From contig CAZDCW010000001.1 of assembly GCA_964504135.1 (NCBI GenBank), positions 62,001 to 126,000 of the forward strand: a stretch of 64,000 nucleotides of DNA. The letters are read 5' to 3'. The position numbers and the translations under genes were made by a program. Below are positions 30,140-40,984 of this stretch, one piece after another (position 1 is the stretch's first letter; each line of letters begins with the position of its first letter). The stretch is from JACPTG01 sp964504135 (GTDB lineage: Archaea; Nanobdellota; Nanobdellia; Woesearchaeales; UBA10216). The notes under the pieces were generated by a model. It searched no databases and had not been told where the DNA came from. It saw only the letters and a program-made list of their open reading frames with translations.

Positions 30140-33100
30140 AACTAACAGAAAAGGGCAAATTTATCTTATTATAGCAATAGGCTTGTTTTCCATCATTTTT
30201 CAAGCAAATATTTCCTATTCAGTGACTGTAGGAGAAAACGAGCACTCTCATGAAAATAAAATTGACTACCTGATAAGTGAAAAATTAAAAAGTCAAGAAA
30301 ATGTTTATGCAACTGTTATATTAAAAGATGATAGCAATATAGCTTACGATAACGAACAATATGATCGAGAGTTAACCTATAAGAAAAGGTCTGCGCATTT
30401 TAATAAAAGTGAAGAAAAAGTGATTTCTATTCTTTCTAAATCCGAATTTAAATTGGATTATAAGTTTAAGTCCATGAATGCTTTTAGTGGTTACTTTTCT
30501 GAAGGAGCCATCTTGAAATTACAAAATAATCCTAACGTGTTATTTGTAGAAGCAAACAGAATTAATAAACTAGGGCTTTCTGAAAGTGTAAAAAAAATTA
30601 ATGTAGATCCTTATGTTTGGAACTTAGGTTTTACCGGTAATGGTTCCACCGTTTGTGTTTTAGATACGGGTTTAGATTACACCCACCCTGATTTAGGAAA
30701 CTGCACACGACCCCAATTTTTGGCGGGGAATTGTGTTAAAATTCCTGCCGGATATGATTTTTGTTCAAACAGTAATTGTACTTCAGAAGATAATGACCCA
30801 ATGGACATCAACGGCCATGGCACCCTTGTTGGGGGAATAATTGGCTCAACAAATTCAACTTATAAAGGAGTCGCCCCTGATTCAAAACTTATAGCAATAA
30901 AAGTTTGTAGTGATGATGGTGGGTGCAGTACTATTGCAGAAGCAAAAGGAATTGACTGGTGCATAGATAATTCAAGCTTATATGCCATTAAAGTTATATC
31001 AGAAAGTAATTATGATGGTTTAAATTACAATAGTTCAGAATGTCATTCTTTAGCGATTAATGCAACCCAGGTTGAAACTGCTATTATTAATGCAAATAAC
31101 AAAGGAATATTTTTTGATTCTATATCAGGAAATAACGGTTACACCAACGGTACATCTTGGCCGGGTTGTGCGAAAGGTGCTATTTCAGTTGGTGCAACAA
31201 CAGATTCTGATAAGATTTGGGTAGAATCAAGTATCCGAGGTACAAGTAGATATTCTAATCTTGATTTATTGGCATATGGAGAAAACATTACTTCAACATC
31301 GGTTCATTGGTCAGAGGGGGAACCTTTCAGAACTTTTTCAGGGACCTCTTTCGCTGCTCCTCATGTTGCTGGAGCAGCTGCTTTGATGTTCCAGAAGGCT
31401 CAATTATTGAAGTATAACTTAACTCCTCAGGAAATTGAAGACACTTTGGCTAATACTGGAGTGCCCATAGATGATAGACAATATAGCGGTTTTTATTATC
31501 CGAGGATAGATGTCTTGGCTGCGATTGGTAATTTAAGTGTTGTTGAGCTTGATTCTGACAGCAAATTTGTTGACGGAAAGGTGTGGTGGGGTAGGACTTG
31601 GTCGCAGAGGTTTAATTTAAGAAATAGTACTGCTATCCTTGTTCAGTTAGAAGGTAAGAACCAGAACGATATTCTTAATTTAAGTATTGTTGCGCCTAAT
31701 GGCACTGAGTTGCCAGTAGGTACAAGCACGTTAGTTAATAAAATTGAAGTAAGAAGTACGCAAATAGGAGTCTGGAAGGTGAAGGTAAGTGGTCTTAAAA
31801 CTACTCTTAATAATGAAGGAAATGTTTCAAAATTCGGTGTGGGTATTTATATTGCCGTTACACCTCCTGAAGATTCAGGAGATAAAACAGGAGGTATTAA
31901 TTTTTCTAGGGCTGAATTGAGTTATATCTCAACCTGTAATCCTTCTAATGGTTTGGTGGCCGTTATGAAAGGTGTCGAGGCTAATAGTTCTGCTGGTGAT
32001 ACAATCGTAAACATCACAAACGCTACTATTCAGGCTACTAATGCGTTTTTGACTGGTTTGGTTATTCCTAATGATAGAATATGGGTTACGATGGATACTG
32101 AGCCTATTCATAATGAGCCTTGGTTTAGAGGGGATGTGTCAAGGGTTGACCCAACTTTTGCGAGGACTGAAGCTGCGAGGGTGATGTTTGATGCTGATGT
32201 GCAGTTGAAAATGGATACGCTTGGAGACAGTCAAAATATGATGCAGACTTTGATTTATGATTGGATTGAGAATGTTTCGCATGATCCTGCGGTTGTTCCT
32301 TGGACTCATGTAAGAGCATGGATAAGTCCAGAATCAATTATGGCTAATGGTACTGATTGTAAGTTATTTCTTACAAATGCTTCATTGAAGGTGCAGTCAG
32401 AAGTGATAAATGTTTGGTTAAAGGTTCCCGGTTATGATCAACAGCTTGAGGTGTTTAGGCAAAATCTGTCAAGCAGATGGTCTGACTTGGCTGAAGAAGC
32501 AGAAAGAAAAATTAACAATAATAGCGACCCATCATATGCTGAATTAAGACGAGTTTATTCATCAATTGCCTTGGCGCAATGGTATAAAAAACAGAATAGG
32601 GATAAGTCCGTATTTAGCGACTTAATTGATACAAATAATATTACTGGTTTGGATATTGGTTTTAATAGGTCCCATTATGAAAAACTAGCTGCTCAGCATA
32701 TGTACACATTTTATTATGGCAATTATTATTATAGTGTTTATGGGGGAGTGGATATTACTAATGCCACTACAAATTTAAATGGCAATATAAGTAATGCAAC
32801 AAACAGCCAATTGAATGGTGCATTGATTAATTCTTACGTTAAGGAGGGGAGCAAATATTATTACAGTACCTTGGTTCAAGCTAGTAGGTCTAATTTAATG
32901 CCTTTAGCATTGGGTTTCAGTTCGCTTAATCCGACTCCTAATGAGACTGTTAATTTTAGTGTTGCTGTTGAGAATTCTGGAAAGCTTAATTCTTCTAATT
33001 TTACGGTTTATTTCTATCAGACGTTTACTTATCCTGATGGGTCTATGGTTAGGGAGCGAATTGGCGAAACCAATGTTTCTCCTTTAAGGACTGGTTCTAT

Positions 33101-34748
33101 AATTTTAGTGAATAATTCTTGGAGGACTCCTGTTATTTTAGGTGATTATAATGTGACTGCTGTGATTGATTATAAAAATGTAGTTGAAGAGTCTAATGAG
33201 CTTGATAATGAAATATCCGAGTCCGTCAGGGTTTATACGGATTATCCAGCAGCAACTATTCTTTCGCCTTCGGCTAATTCTAAGTCTTGTGGAACTACTA
33301 CTTTTGTTGGTTCAGGGATAGATCCTCAGGATGGTGGCTTGAATGAAAGCAGGTTTAACTGGTCTTCAAGCAAGGATGGTTACCTTGGGAATGGCAGTTC
33401 TATTAGCATTAATTTATCCCTTGGAGTTCACTTGGTGAGTTTATCGGTTGTTGACAGTGAGGGTTTCACAGATAAGAGTAGCATTTCAGTCAATGTTGTT
33501 CTATGTAATAAGCCAATACCTTTGATTATTTCTCCATTGGGAAATAAAAGTTATGCTGAAGGGGAGAATATATACTTTGTTGGGATGGCTTCTGATGAGG
33601 AAGATGGTCAAGTTCCAAACTCTTCGCTTTCTTGGAATTCTAGTATTGACGGTGTTGTTGGAACTGGCTCATTTTTGTCCAACAGGACGCTATCTGTGGG
33701 TAATCAGACAATAACTTTGAAGGCTATTGATGAAACCGATCTGGTTGGCACTGCTGTTGTAAATATCTCCATTAAAGAAGGAAAGCCTAACATTACGATA
33801 GCAAGCCCCATAAATAATCAGGTATTTATTCATAAGGCCTCGGTTAGTTTTAACAGCACGGCTTGGGATCCTCAGGATGGCGATATTTCATCTTCTTTAG
33901 TTTGGACTTCTAGCATCAAGGGCAATATCGGAGTTGGAAGGGCATTTAGCACTAACCTTTCAGTTGGCACGCATACAATCACGGCTACTATTGTGGATTC
34001 TCATGGTTTAAGTAATAGCAGTTCAGTGGTCATAAAGATTGAGCAGCCCCATTACCCGGACGTTTCGATTATATCTCCGAAGCACACTCAGGCATTTATT
34101 CATGGTAACAATATAACTTTCAAGGGTGCTTATAGTGATTTCGAAGACGCAGAAATTCCAAATAGTTCCCTTGTTTGGAATGCGAGCATAGATGGCGTTA
34201 TTGGGAATGGTACTGAATTTGTTAAGTACAATTTTTCGATTGGAAATCACACCCTTTATTTTACTGTCAGTGACAGCGATGGAATGGTTACTTCTGCTAA
34301 AGTTAACATAACAATCAATCCTGCAATTCCCGCTCCATCAATCATTGTACCCGCTTATGGAGCAATATTTGCTCAATCAGCCCATATAGCATTTAATGGT
34401 TCAGTAACAGACTATGAGGATGGAATGTTGACTGGTAATTCCGTGAACTGGAGCTCTAATAAGAACGGCTTTTTGGGTAATGGAACTTATCTTAACATTA
34501 CTAATTTGTCGATTGGGACTCATTTGATAACGCTCAGCGCAAAGGACAATAACGGGTTAACTGGCTCAGCATCAATAAACATATTTGTGGTTGGCTTAAG
34601 TAAGAAACTGGTTAATCAATTTTCAGATGGTTCTAGTATAAAGAATATTACCTACTCTTATTCGGCAAATAAGTCCGAATATGTGTCTCTTCCAAAATCC
34701 GCTAATGTAACTTATGCTGCAATAAACATCAAGGGCCATTCACCATGA
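30123..34748 (+). CDS. Secreted subtilisin-like (S8) protease with CARDB and tandem Ig-like repeats
   Basis: This 1541-residue protein starts from the ATG at 30123. A signal helix (IYLIIAIGLFSIIFQANISY) and an I9-like propeptide (residues 55-145) precede the catalytic domain. The triad is Asp181 in VCVLDTGLDYTHPDL, His232 in INGHGTLVGGII and Ser409 in GTSFAAPHVAGAAALM. After a helical linker there is a CARDB domain (about 935-1040) and five Ig/PKD-like repeats of about 90 residues to near 1490. The end lacks a clear membrane anchor. It would degrade extracellular protein or attack other cells. It lies between the lipoprotein and the giant CARDB protein, overlapping the latter by 4 bp. Confidence 0.9.
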   Translation: MVLSTKTNRKGQIYLIIAIGLFSIIFQANISYSVTVGENEHSHENKIDYLISEKLKSQENVYATVILKDDSNIAYDNEQYDRELTYKKRSAHFNKSEEKVISILSKSEFKLDYKFKSMNAFSGYFSEGAILKLQNNPNVLFVEANRINKLGLSESVKKINVDPYVWNLGFTGNGSTVCVLDTGLDYTHPDLGNCTRPQFLAGNCVKIPAGYDFCSNSNCTSEDNDPMDINGHGTLVGGIIGSTNSTYKGVAPDSKLIAIKVCSDDGGCSTIAEAKGIDWCIDNSSLYAIKVISESNYDGLNYNSSECHSLAINATQVETAIINANNKGIFFDSISGNNGYTNGTSWPGCAKGAISVGATTDSDKIWVESSIRGTSRYSNLDLLAYGENITSTSVHWSEGEPFRTFSGTSFAAPHVAGAAALMFQKAQLLKYNLTPQEIEDTLANTGVPIDDRQYSGFYYPRIDVLAAIGNLSVVELDSDSKFVDGKVWWGRTWSQRFNLRNSTAILVQLEGKNQNDILNLSIVAPNGTELPVGTSTLVNKIEVRSTQIGVWKVKVSGLKTTLNNEGNVSKFGVGIYIAVTPPEDSGDKTGGINFSRAELSYISTCNPSNGLVAVMKGVEANSSAGDTIVNITNATIQATNAFLTGLVIPNDRIWVTMDTEPIHNEPWFRGDVSRVDPTFARTEAARVMFDADVQLKMDTLGDSQNMMQTLIYDWIENVSHDPAVVPWTHVRAWISPESIMANGTDCKLFLTNASLKVQSEVINVWLKVPGYDQQLEVFRQNLSSRWSDLAEEAERKINNNSDPSYAELRRVYSSIALAQWYKKQNRDKSVFSDLIDTNNITGLDIGFNRSHYEKLAAQHMYTFYYGNYYYSVYGGVDITNATTNLNGNISNATNSQLNGALINSYVKEGSKYYYSTLVQASRSNLMPLALGFSSLNPTPNETVNFSVAVENSGKLNSSNFTVYFYQTFTYPDGSMVRERIGETNVSPLRTGSIILVNNSWRTPVILGDYNVTAVIDYKNVVEESNELDNEISESVRVYTDYPAATILSPSANSKSCGTTTFVGSGIDPQDGGLNESRFNWSSSKDGYLGNGSSISINLSLGVHLVSLSVVDSEGFTDKSSISVNVVLCNKPIPLIISPLGNKSYAEGENIYFVGMASDEEDGQVPNSSLSWNSSIDGVVGTGSFLSNRTLSVGNQTITLKAIDETDLVGTAVVNISIKEGKPNITIASPINNQVFIHKASVSFNSTAWDPQDGDISSSLVWTSSIKGNIGVGRAFSTNLSVGTHTITATIVDSHGLSNSSSVVIKIEQPHYPDVSIISPKHTQAFIHGNNITFKGAYSDFEDAEIPNSSLVWNASIDGVIGNGTEFVKYNFSIGNHTLYFTVSDSDGMVTSAKVNITINPAIPAPSIIVPAYGAIFAQSAHIAFNGSVTDYEDGMLTGNSVNWSSNKNGFLGNGTYLNITNLSIGTHLITLSAKDNNGLTGSASINIFVVGLSKKLVNQFSDGSSIKNITYSYSANKSEYVSLPKSANVTYAAINIKGHSP

Positions 34749-37700
34749 AAAAACAAATAATATTTGCATTAATAGTATTAGTATTTGCAGTAGCCGTTTT
34801 GGCTTTTAATGAGACAAATTCAGAAACTATTGATATTAACCCTTCTTCTAATGAAACTGTCTATTCGCCTCCAGTAGTATTCGATATTAATTTCACTGTG
34901 AATTCGACAATAAGCAATGAAACCCAAGCTACATCAAGTAATTTAATCATACTGACGAAGATTATAGAACTATTTGCTGATAAGGTCTCGGCAGTTAAGG
35001 GAGCTGTAATCAGAATAAGTGCCAAGCTTGTTGATGAGAATGAGAGCGCCTTGGCTTTAAAGCCTGTTTGGATCTATGCGAATGATACTTTGATAGGTGG
35101 AGAACAAACTGATGCAGAAGGATACATGTTTTTTGAGTGGAATACGTCTGAAACCATTCCTGGGCAATACTTGATCAATGTAAGTTTCCCAGGACAAGTG
35201 AGGACATTACAGGAGACAATTATTTTACAGCCGAGCTACAATTTTAATGCAATTTCGATTGAACCAGAATCAGTAGTAAACAACATAGCTAATGAATCCG
35301 TTTCATCTATTGTTCAGGCAGAAAATGATTGGGCGGTCAATATTAATGGACCAAATAGCAAAGTTGGGAATTATCATTTGACTACGAAAGATACCGCTTG
35401 GACTATTTTGAATAATGACTACATTACGAAATACGTGGATTATGGGTTTGTTTATATTAACGATACATACTATCGTGTGGATTGGAAATGGAACGACCCA
35501 TATGTAAAATTAATGTTAAATGATTGCATTCTTCTTGACGGCCAACAGCAGAAAAACTGTGTCAAAGATGTTTCAATTAGTAGTTTAACTGAAGGATTTG
35601 TTCCGCCTGGTATTGAAAAGCAGGATTTGAATGCCTATGCTAAAGAAATTGATTCGGAGTGTGGATTATTGGGTCCGAGAGAAAAAAATTTCTGTAAAAA
35701 TAACGCTGCGAAAAGGCATATTGTCAGTGTAAACTATGATTTGGACAGGTTTGTTTCTGATTATTTCCAAGGTAAAGGGGTCAACGACCTTAGGAGTTCT
35801 ATTTCTTATTTGGCGGCAGAGGATGCGCCTAAGGAAGTAATTAGAGGTAATGCTGCCTTTATCGGAACTGTAAACCCATTAAAAAAGGATAGCGGGAGAT
35901 TTTATTTGGAGCTTAAGGATGGCTTTTATAATAGCAACGGATTAAGAGTAAAGTGGGGGCTAAACAGCGTTTTAGCCGAATTCAATAATAGCAAGATTGC
36001 TGAAAATCTTACATTTGCTGGCGACGGTAATATTTCCAGATATGGAAACATAACAAGGTTTATTGAAATGCCTAAAAATTCAAATGTTACTTCAGCTTTC
36101 TTGAACATCACAGGATATAAGGTTCCTGAGGGAACTTACACCGGAATATGGTTCAATATAACCAACTACACATATTCTATTGGCAGCATAGTGTCTAATG
36201 GCACGCATTTATTCATAAGTGATAGAGCATATATGGGCATGGTGTACATGTATACGGCCAATTTGTCGAACCTAGGTCAAACAGGATTTGACGGAATATA
36301 CTTTACTAAAAATGGCACTTTCTTTTGGAGAGTTGATGCTGGTGGGAACACTGCATACAGGCATTATCTTAATGGTACTAGTACAGGAGTGTCTCATTCA
36401 TTATCGGCAAATGGGATGGGCTATCCTACTCATATCACAACAAACACTACTAATTTTTGGGTAAATGATTATTATGCTCCAGTATTTGATGCGATAATCC
36501 ATAAATATGATATTTCCCTTTCTGATTTAAGTCAAAACATTACAATTGATGGTTCGATAGACGGGTGGCCAAATTCTGATTTCGCTCTAGGAGTCAATGG
36601 TATGGCTACCGATGGAACTTTTTTATGGATAATGGATGGGAACAATAGACGCATTTTCAAATATTATGCTTCAAATGGCTCCTATCATAGCAATTGGAGC
36701 ACTGCCTTAGATTTTTTAGATAATAACGGAATAGGAATCGACAGCAATTACATTTGGGTTGGCCACTATAATGCCAACATTACTAAACATACCAGAAATA
36801 AGTTCCCCGACATTGTTTGGCTAGAGATAGGAACTCCAAATGGCGCTCATGAGTGGGATTATTCCGGTAATTTTAATGGGACTAATAAAACTTCAAACTT
36901 GGCATCGGCCCTTAATACAGCTTTGAATAATGGAAATTGTGATTGCACCGGGTGTTCATTGAATGGGAATAATTGTTCAATTCCTGTTCTATTCCATGCG
37001 GATACTCCTGGAATCTTAGAATATTCAAGTATAGTTGTGAATCATAATACTGCACCTTCATTTTTAGTTAATTCTACTGACGACTCAGACGCAATAAGTG
37101 CAACCGATAAGGGATTAAATGTTACTTTCTCTGCAAATATTAGTGATTTGGATAATGATGCGGTTAAGATTGTTTTTTGTGATTCTGCTGGTAGGTCGGG
37201 GCTTGGTTGTCTGTATCTTGAATACTGCAATATCGGTTTTGGTTTGCCTGGTTTCAAGTCTTGCCAATACAATACTAGCGGCTTAGCGGGTATGGAATAT
37301 AATTGGACTTCTTTTGCCTGTGATAACAATAGTGTCTGTACATCTGGCGTGAATGGCACATTTTATATTGCAAGGCCTAAGGATCCTGCTATGTTTGTGA
37401 ATGGAAGCCAAGTTTGGAATTATTCTGGTCTGTTTGATGGTCCTCAAACGGTTGAGAATTTTGATGATGAGTTGAGGACCGAGTTGTCTGGGTGCCAGGC
37501 GATCAACGGCTCCTGTAATGTTTCGTTTGTTTTCTATTCTAGTGAAAAAGGCAAGCTTGAGCTGTCGCTCATCAATATACAGTATGACCTATATGATACT
37601 GAGCCGCCAGTTATACACAACATTTCTGTTCAGCCTAAGCCTGTTTTTATAAATTCAACCATGAATGTCACTGTGAATGTCACTGATAATGTAAATGTGA

Positions 37701-40700
37701 CACTTGTTTCTGCTACTCATAGGGAGGCGTCGATTAATCTGTCGTATAATGAGACAACAAGATTGTGGAAAGGAACAATGCCTTCTCCCACCACAACCGG
37801 TATTGTTCAGCTTAACATTACCGCTGTGGATTCATCTAATTTAACAGCCACCAATTCGACTTCTGGAAGTGGGTCTGGTAGTTCAGGCTCTTCTTGTCCG
37901 CCTGGTTACTCTTGCATCTCCTCAGAAGGAGGAAATAGTAGCAGTGCTGATTTGATGGTTTATCCGGGGGACATAATAAATTCACCTTCAATTATGCGAA
38001 GCAATAACTCTGTTACTTTTAACGTTACAATTTACAATTTTGGAGGTACCACTGCGTCAAATTTCAAGGTTGCCCTTAAGATGGATGGTGTGCATGTTAA
38101 CAATAACACTATTAGCTTAGGTGCCTCTAGCAGTACTGTCACACAGTTCTTTTGGAATTCGACTGCTGGAAATCATACTGTCCAGGTTTCTGCTGATTTC
38201 ACGAATCTTATAGAAGAGTCCAATGAGACTAATAATAATGCTTCAATCAATATAACTGTTGAGGATACTATTCCGCCCTCAATTTCAAACATTGAGACAC
38301 AGAGGGGTAGTTTGGTTATTAGGGTGAATATCAGTGACGAGCAGAATATTAGCTCTGCTTCTGCTTTGGTGAATGGTACTGAGATTCAGCTTTTGTATAA
38401 CCAATCCTCGAAGTTGTATGAGGGTTCGTCGACTTCCGTGCAACCCGGAACTTATCCGATGTTAATTAAGGCAGGTGATTTGAGCGGTTTGGTCACTACT
38501 GTGCAAAGCTCTATTACTGTTTATGCAGATTCGATTGATTTGAGGCTCGGCCAAGATGATTTCTGGTTTTCGGAACCATCTCCTTCTGATCAGGACGTAA
38601 TTCAGACTGTTGCCAGGGTTCATAACAAGGGTGTTAATGTTTCTTCTAGTTTTATTGTTGAATTCTTAGTGGATAATGAGTCTAAGTTGAATAGTACCAT
38701 TTCGGTTGATGGTGAGAGTAATGTTTCGGTTGTTTATAATTGGACAGCTTCTTTTGGGAACAGGACATTTAAGGTAAAAGTGGATTCAAGGAATAATGTT
38801 TCTGAGGTGAACGAGTCGAATAATGAGGTTTCAAGGAGCATTAATGTCTCTGACGATTCTCCTCCAGTTATTCGTAAGTTGATGTTGCCTGAGGTTCCTT
38901 ATGTTGGGTCAGGATTTGTTGTTTTGGCCAATATCTCGGATAACATTAATGTTAGTAGGGTTAACTTATCGCTTAATTCTTCGGAAGTCAGTTTTTCATT
39001 TAATGCGACATCTGGGCTTTATGAGAATCTTACAATTTCCTCTCCTCCGGCTGCTGGAACTTATAATATCACACTTACTGCTACGGATGTAAACTCTTTG
39101 GCCACTTCCTTGCGGGAAGAGATCGTTGTTTATGGAGTTCAGCCGGACCTTGTTGTTGGCGTTGGGGATGTTGAGCTAGAACCGAATAATGTTTCTGAAA
39201 ATAACTTGTTAGGTATTAATGTGACTTCCTTTAATAATGGAGGCTCTGATGCTGGTAGCTTCAAAGTTGAGTTGCTTGTTGATGGAATTTCCAGAACTAA
39301 TAATAGCTTGTCTATCGCTAAGGCTTCTAGGAATTTGACCCGTTTCACTTGGAATGCTTCTTATGGCTCGCACAACATTTCGATTAAACTTGATTCTGAC
39401 AATTCTGTCGCAGAGTCTAACGAATCAAACAATGTCAGAAACCTTTCTTTCTTCGTGCTGGATATTGCTCCGCCGCCTGCATTAACCTTGGTAGCAACTC
39501 CGTCTAACTGGACTAATCAAACTTCCCACAATATCTCTTGGACAGCAGTGACTGATCCAAATGGGCTTAGCAGGTATGAATACAGAATTAACTATGGCAA
39601 TTGGTCGAGTGTCGGCTTAAATGTTTCATTTTTAACCCCCTCTTTATCAGAAGGGATTCACACGATTTATGTCAGAGCTACAGACACGCCCGGAAACATA
39701 GCCGAGCCAAGTAACATATCTGTATATATCGACATTACTCCGCCCAATACACCAGTTATAAGGGAGTGGCATTCAGGAAGCAACTGGTCAGGCCATAACA
39801 CCCCTTTTTTAAGCTGGACTGATCCGGGTGATAAAGGGAGTGGGGTTAAGAACTTCACAGTGAGCGTTAATGACGGTCAAGAAACAGGTCTGGGTAGCAA
39901 CTTAAGCTATCATAGCGCTAGCTTGACCACAGGCACACATACATTCAAAGTAAGGGCGTATGACGCCTTAGGCCAAGCGAGCAACTGGTCAAACACAATC
40001 ACAATATACATAGACACAACTATTCCCAATGCTCCTCAAGTTACTTCGCCCACGCATCCAGATAACAACACTTGGTACGACATCAATACCCCCGTTTTTA
40101 ACATCACACCTCCATCAGATAGTTCTGGAATCCAAGGCTATTACTACATCCTCGATAAAAAGACGAACACTTCTCCAGACACAATGTCTTTCTGGACAAC
40201 CAATATGACGATAAACCTCACGAATTTAGGCAGTAATCAGTATGGAATCAACGGGACCAACAGTACAGACTTGGGTGTGGCTAACGGTGAGTGGTATATG
40301 CATGTGATTGCCAAAGATAATGTAGGAAATCTGGGTACGGGCATAGCTCACTACAAGGTTAACATCAATGTTTCTAAACTACTTGTTACTAACTTTACTG
40401 TTCTTCACAAATCAGGATTTTATAGGATCTTTGGATTCTCTGTTTTGAATAGCGGATCTAACAACGTCACCGATGTTAATTGGTCAATGAATACTGGGGA
40501 ATCAATAGTTTCTTCACAATACCTTATGAATCTGAGCGGAGGAGAATCTGTAAAGGTCTACTTTGCAAATACATACTCCAATTATGGTGCTTACAGCGTG
40601 ATTCCTTCAGCATCTTCCGGCTCTATGATTGGCGCAACCACCTCAACAGTTACAATCAGTCCAATAGAAGTTGCAAACTTATCTGTTTTGAACTCTACAA

Positions 40701-40951
40701 GTAGAAAAAGGATTTTTGGGTTTGACATTATGAACTTATTATCAAATAACCTATCGAATGCGTCCTGGGCATTTGATACTAAGAATAATGATGTAATTAA
40801 TTCATCGAGTAACTTTAGTTTGCTGCCTTATGAAAGGGTACTTATTTTTGTTGAACATAATTTCACCAGTTCAGGAGTGTTTAACGTTAACAGTACTGTT
40901 AGGAATAGCAGCTTTGTTGATTGGCAAAACTTAAGCGTCAATGTAGGCTAA
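34745..40951 (+). CDS. Giant secreted CARDB/Ig-repeat surface protein
   Basis: This 2068-residue protein has the signal peptide KKQIIFALIVLVFAVAVLA. Residues 80-165 form a beta sandwich (AVIRISAKLVDENESALALK); the next 800 residues contain repeated beta-propeller-like and Thr/Asn-rich stretches (about 350-740). Three CARDB-like domains lie near 1065-1175, 1270-1370 and 1460-1560, each ending in the same SNETNN/VNESNN-type motif. Ig-like repeats continue to about 1900. Many N-x-S/T sites suggest heavy glycosylation. No C-terminal anchor was seen. It is probably an adhesin or S-layer-like protein secreted together with the protease. Confidence 0.82.
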   Translation: MKKQIIFALIVLVFAVAVLAFNETNSETIDINPSSNETVYSPPVVFDINFTVNSTISNETQATSSNLIILTKIIELFADKVSAVKGAVIRISAKLVDENESALALKPVWIYANDTLIGGEQTDAEGYMFFEWNTSETIPGQYLINVSFPGQVRTLQETIILQPSYNFNAISIEPESVVNNIANESVSSIVQAENDWAVNINGPNSKVGNYHLTTKDTAWTILNNDYITKYVDYGFVYINDTYYRVDWKWNDPYVKLMLNDCILLDGQQQKNCVKDVSISSLTEGFVPPGIEKQDLNAYAKEIDSECGLLGPREKNFCKNNAAKRHIVSVNYDLDRFVSDYFQGKGVNDLRSSISYLAAEDAPKEVIRGNAAFIGTVNPLKKDSGRFYLELKDGFYNSNGLRVKWGLNSVLAEFNNSKIAENLTFAGDGNISRYGNITRFIEMPKNSNVTSAFLNITGYKVPEGTYTGIWFNITNYTYSIGSIVSNGTHLFISDRAYMGMVYMYTANLSNLGQTGFDGIYFTKNGTFFWRVDAGGNTAYRHYLNGTSTGVSHSLSANGMGYPTHITTNTTNFWVNDYYAPVFDAIIHKYDISLSDLSQNITIDGSIDGWPNSDFALGVNGMATDGTFLWIMDGNNRRIFKYYASNGSYHSNWSTALDFLDNNGIGIDSNYIWVGHYNANITKHTRNKFPDIVWLEIGTPNGAHEWDYSGNFNGTNKTSNLASALNTALNNGNCDCTGCSLNGNNCSIPVLFHADTPGILEYSSIVVNHNTAPSFLVNSTDDSDAISATDKGLNVTFSANISDLDNDAVKIVFCDSAGRSGLGCLYLEYCNIGFGLPGFKSCQYNTSGLAGMEYNWTSFACDNNSVCTSGVNGTFYIARPKDPAMFVNGSQVWNYSGLFDGPQTVENFDDELRTELSGCQAINGSCNVSFVFYSSEKGKLELSLINIQYDLYDTEPPVIHNISVQPKPVFINSTMNVTVNVTDNVNVTLVSATHREASINLSYNETTRLWKGTMPSPTTTGIVQLNITAVDSSNLTATNSTSGSGSGSSGSSCPPGYSCISSEGGNSSSADLMVYPGDIINSPSIMRSNNSVTFNVTIYNFGGTTASNFKVALKMDGVHVNNNTISLGASSSTVTQFFWNSTAGNHTVQVSADFTNLIEESNETNNNASINITVEDTIPPSISNIETQRGSLVIRVNISDEQNISSASALVNGTEIQLLYNQSSKLYEGSSTSVQPGTYPMLIKAGDLSGLVTTVQSSITVYADSIDLRLGQDDFWFSEPSPSDQDVIQTVARVHNKGVNVSSSFIVEFLVDNESKLNSTISVDGESNVSVVYNWTASFGNRTFKVKVDSRNNVSEVNESNNEVSRSINVSDDSPPVIRKLMLPEVPYVGSGFVVLANISDNINVSRVNLSLNSSEVSFSFNATSGLYENLTISSPPAAGTYNITLTATDVNSLATSLREEIVVYGVQPDLVVGVGDVELEPNNVSENNLLGINVTSFNNGGSDAGSFKVELLVDGISRTNNSLSIAKASRNLTRFTWNASYGSHNISIKLDSDNSVAESNESNNVRNLSFFVLDIAPPPALTLVATPSNWTNQTSHNISWTAVTDPNGLSRYEYRINYGNWSSVGLNVSFLTPSLSEGIHTIYVRATDTPGNIAEPSNISVYIDITPPNTPVIREWHSGSNWSGHNTPFLSWTDPGDKGSGVKNFTVSVNDGQETGLGSNLSYHSASLTTGTHTFKVRAYDALGQASNWSNTITIYIDTTIPNAPQVTSPTHPDNNTWYDINTPVFNITPPSDSSGIQGYYYILDKKTNTSPDTMSFWTTNMTINLTNLGSNQYGINGTNSTDLGVANGEWYMHVIAKDNVGNLGTGIAHYKVNINVSKLLVTNFTVLHKSGFYRIFGFSVLNSGSNNVTDVNWSMNTGESIVSSQYLMNLSGGESVKVYFANTYSNYGAYSVIPSASSGSMIGATTSTVTISPIEVANLSVLNSTSRKRIFGFDIMNLLSNNLSNASWAFDTKNNDVINSSSNFSLLPYERVLIFVEHNFTSSGVFNVNSTVRNSSFVDWQNLSVNVG

Positions 40952-40984
40952 AATGATTAATGCTTTTCAGGAGGCGATGTAAAA

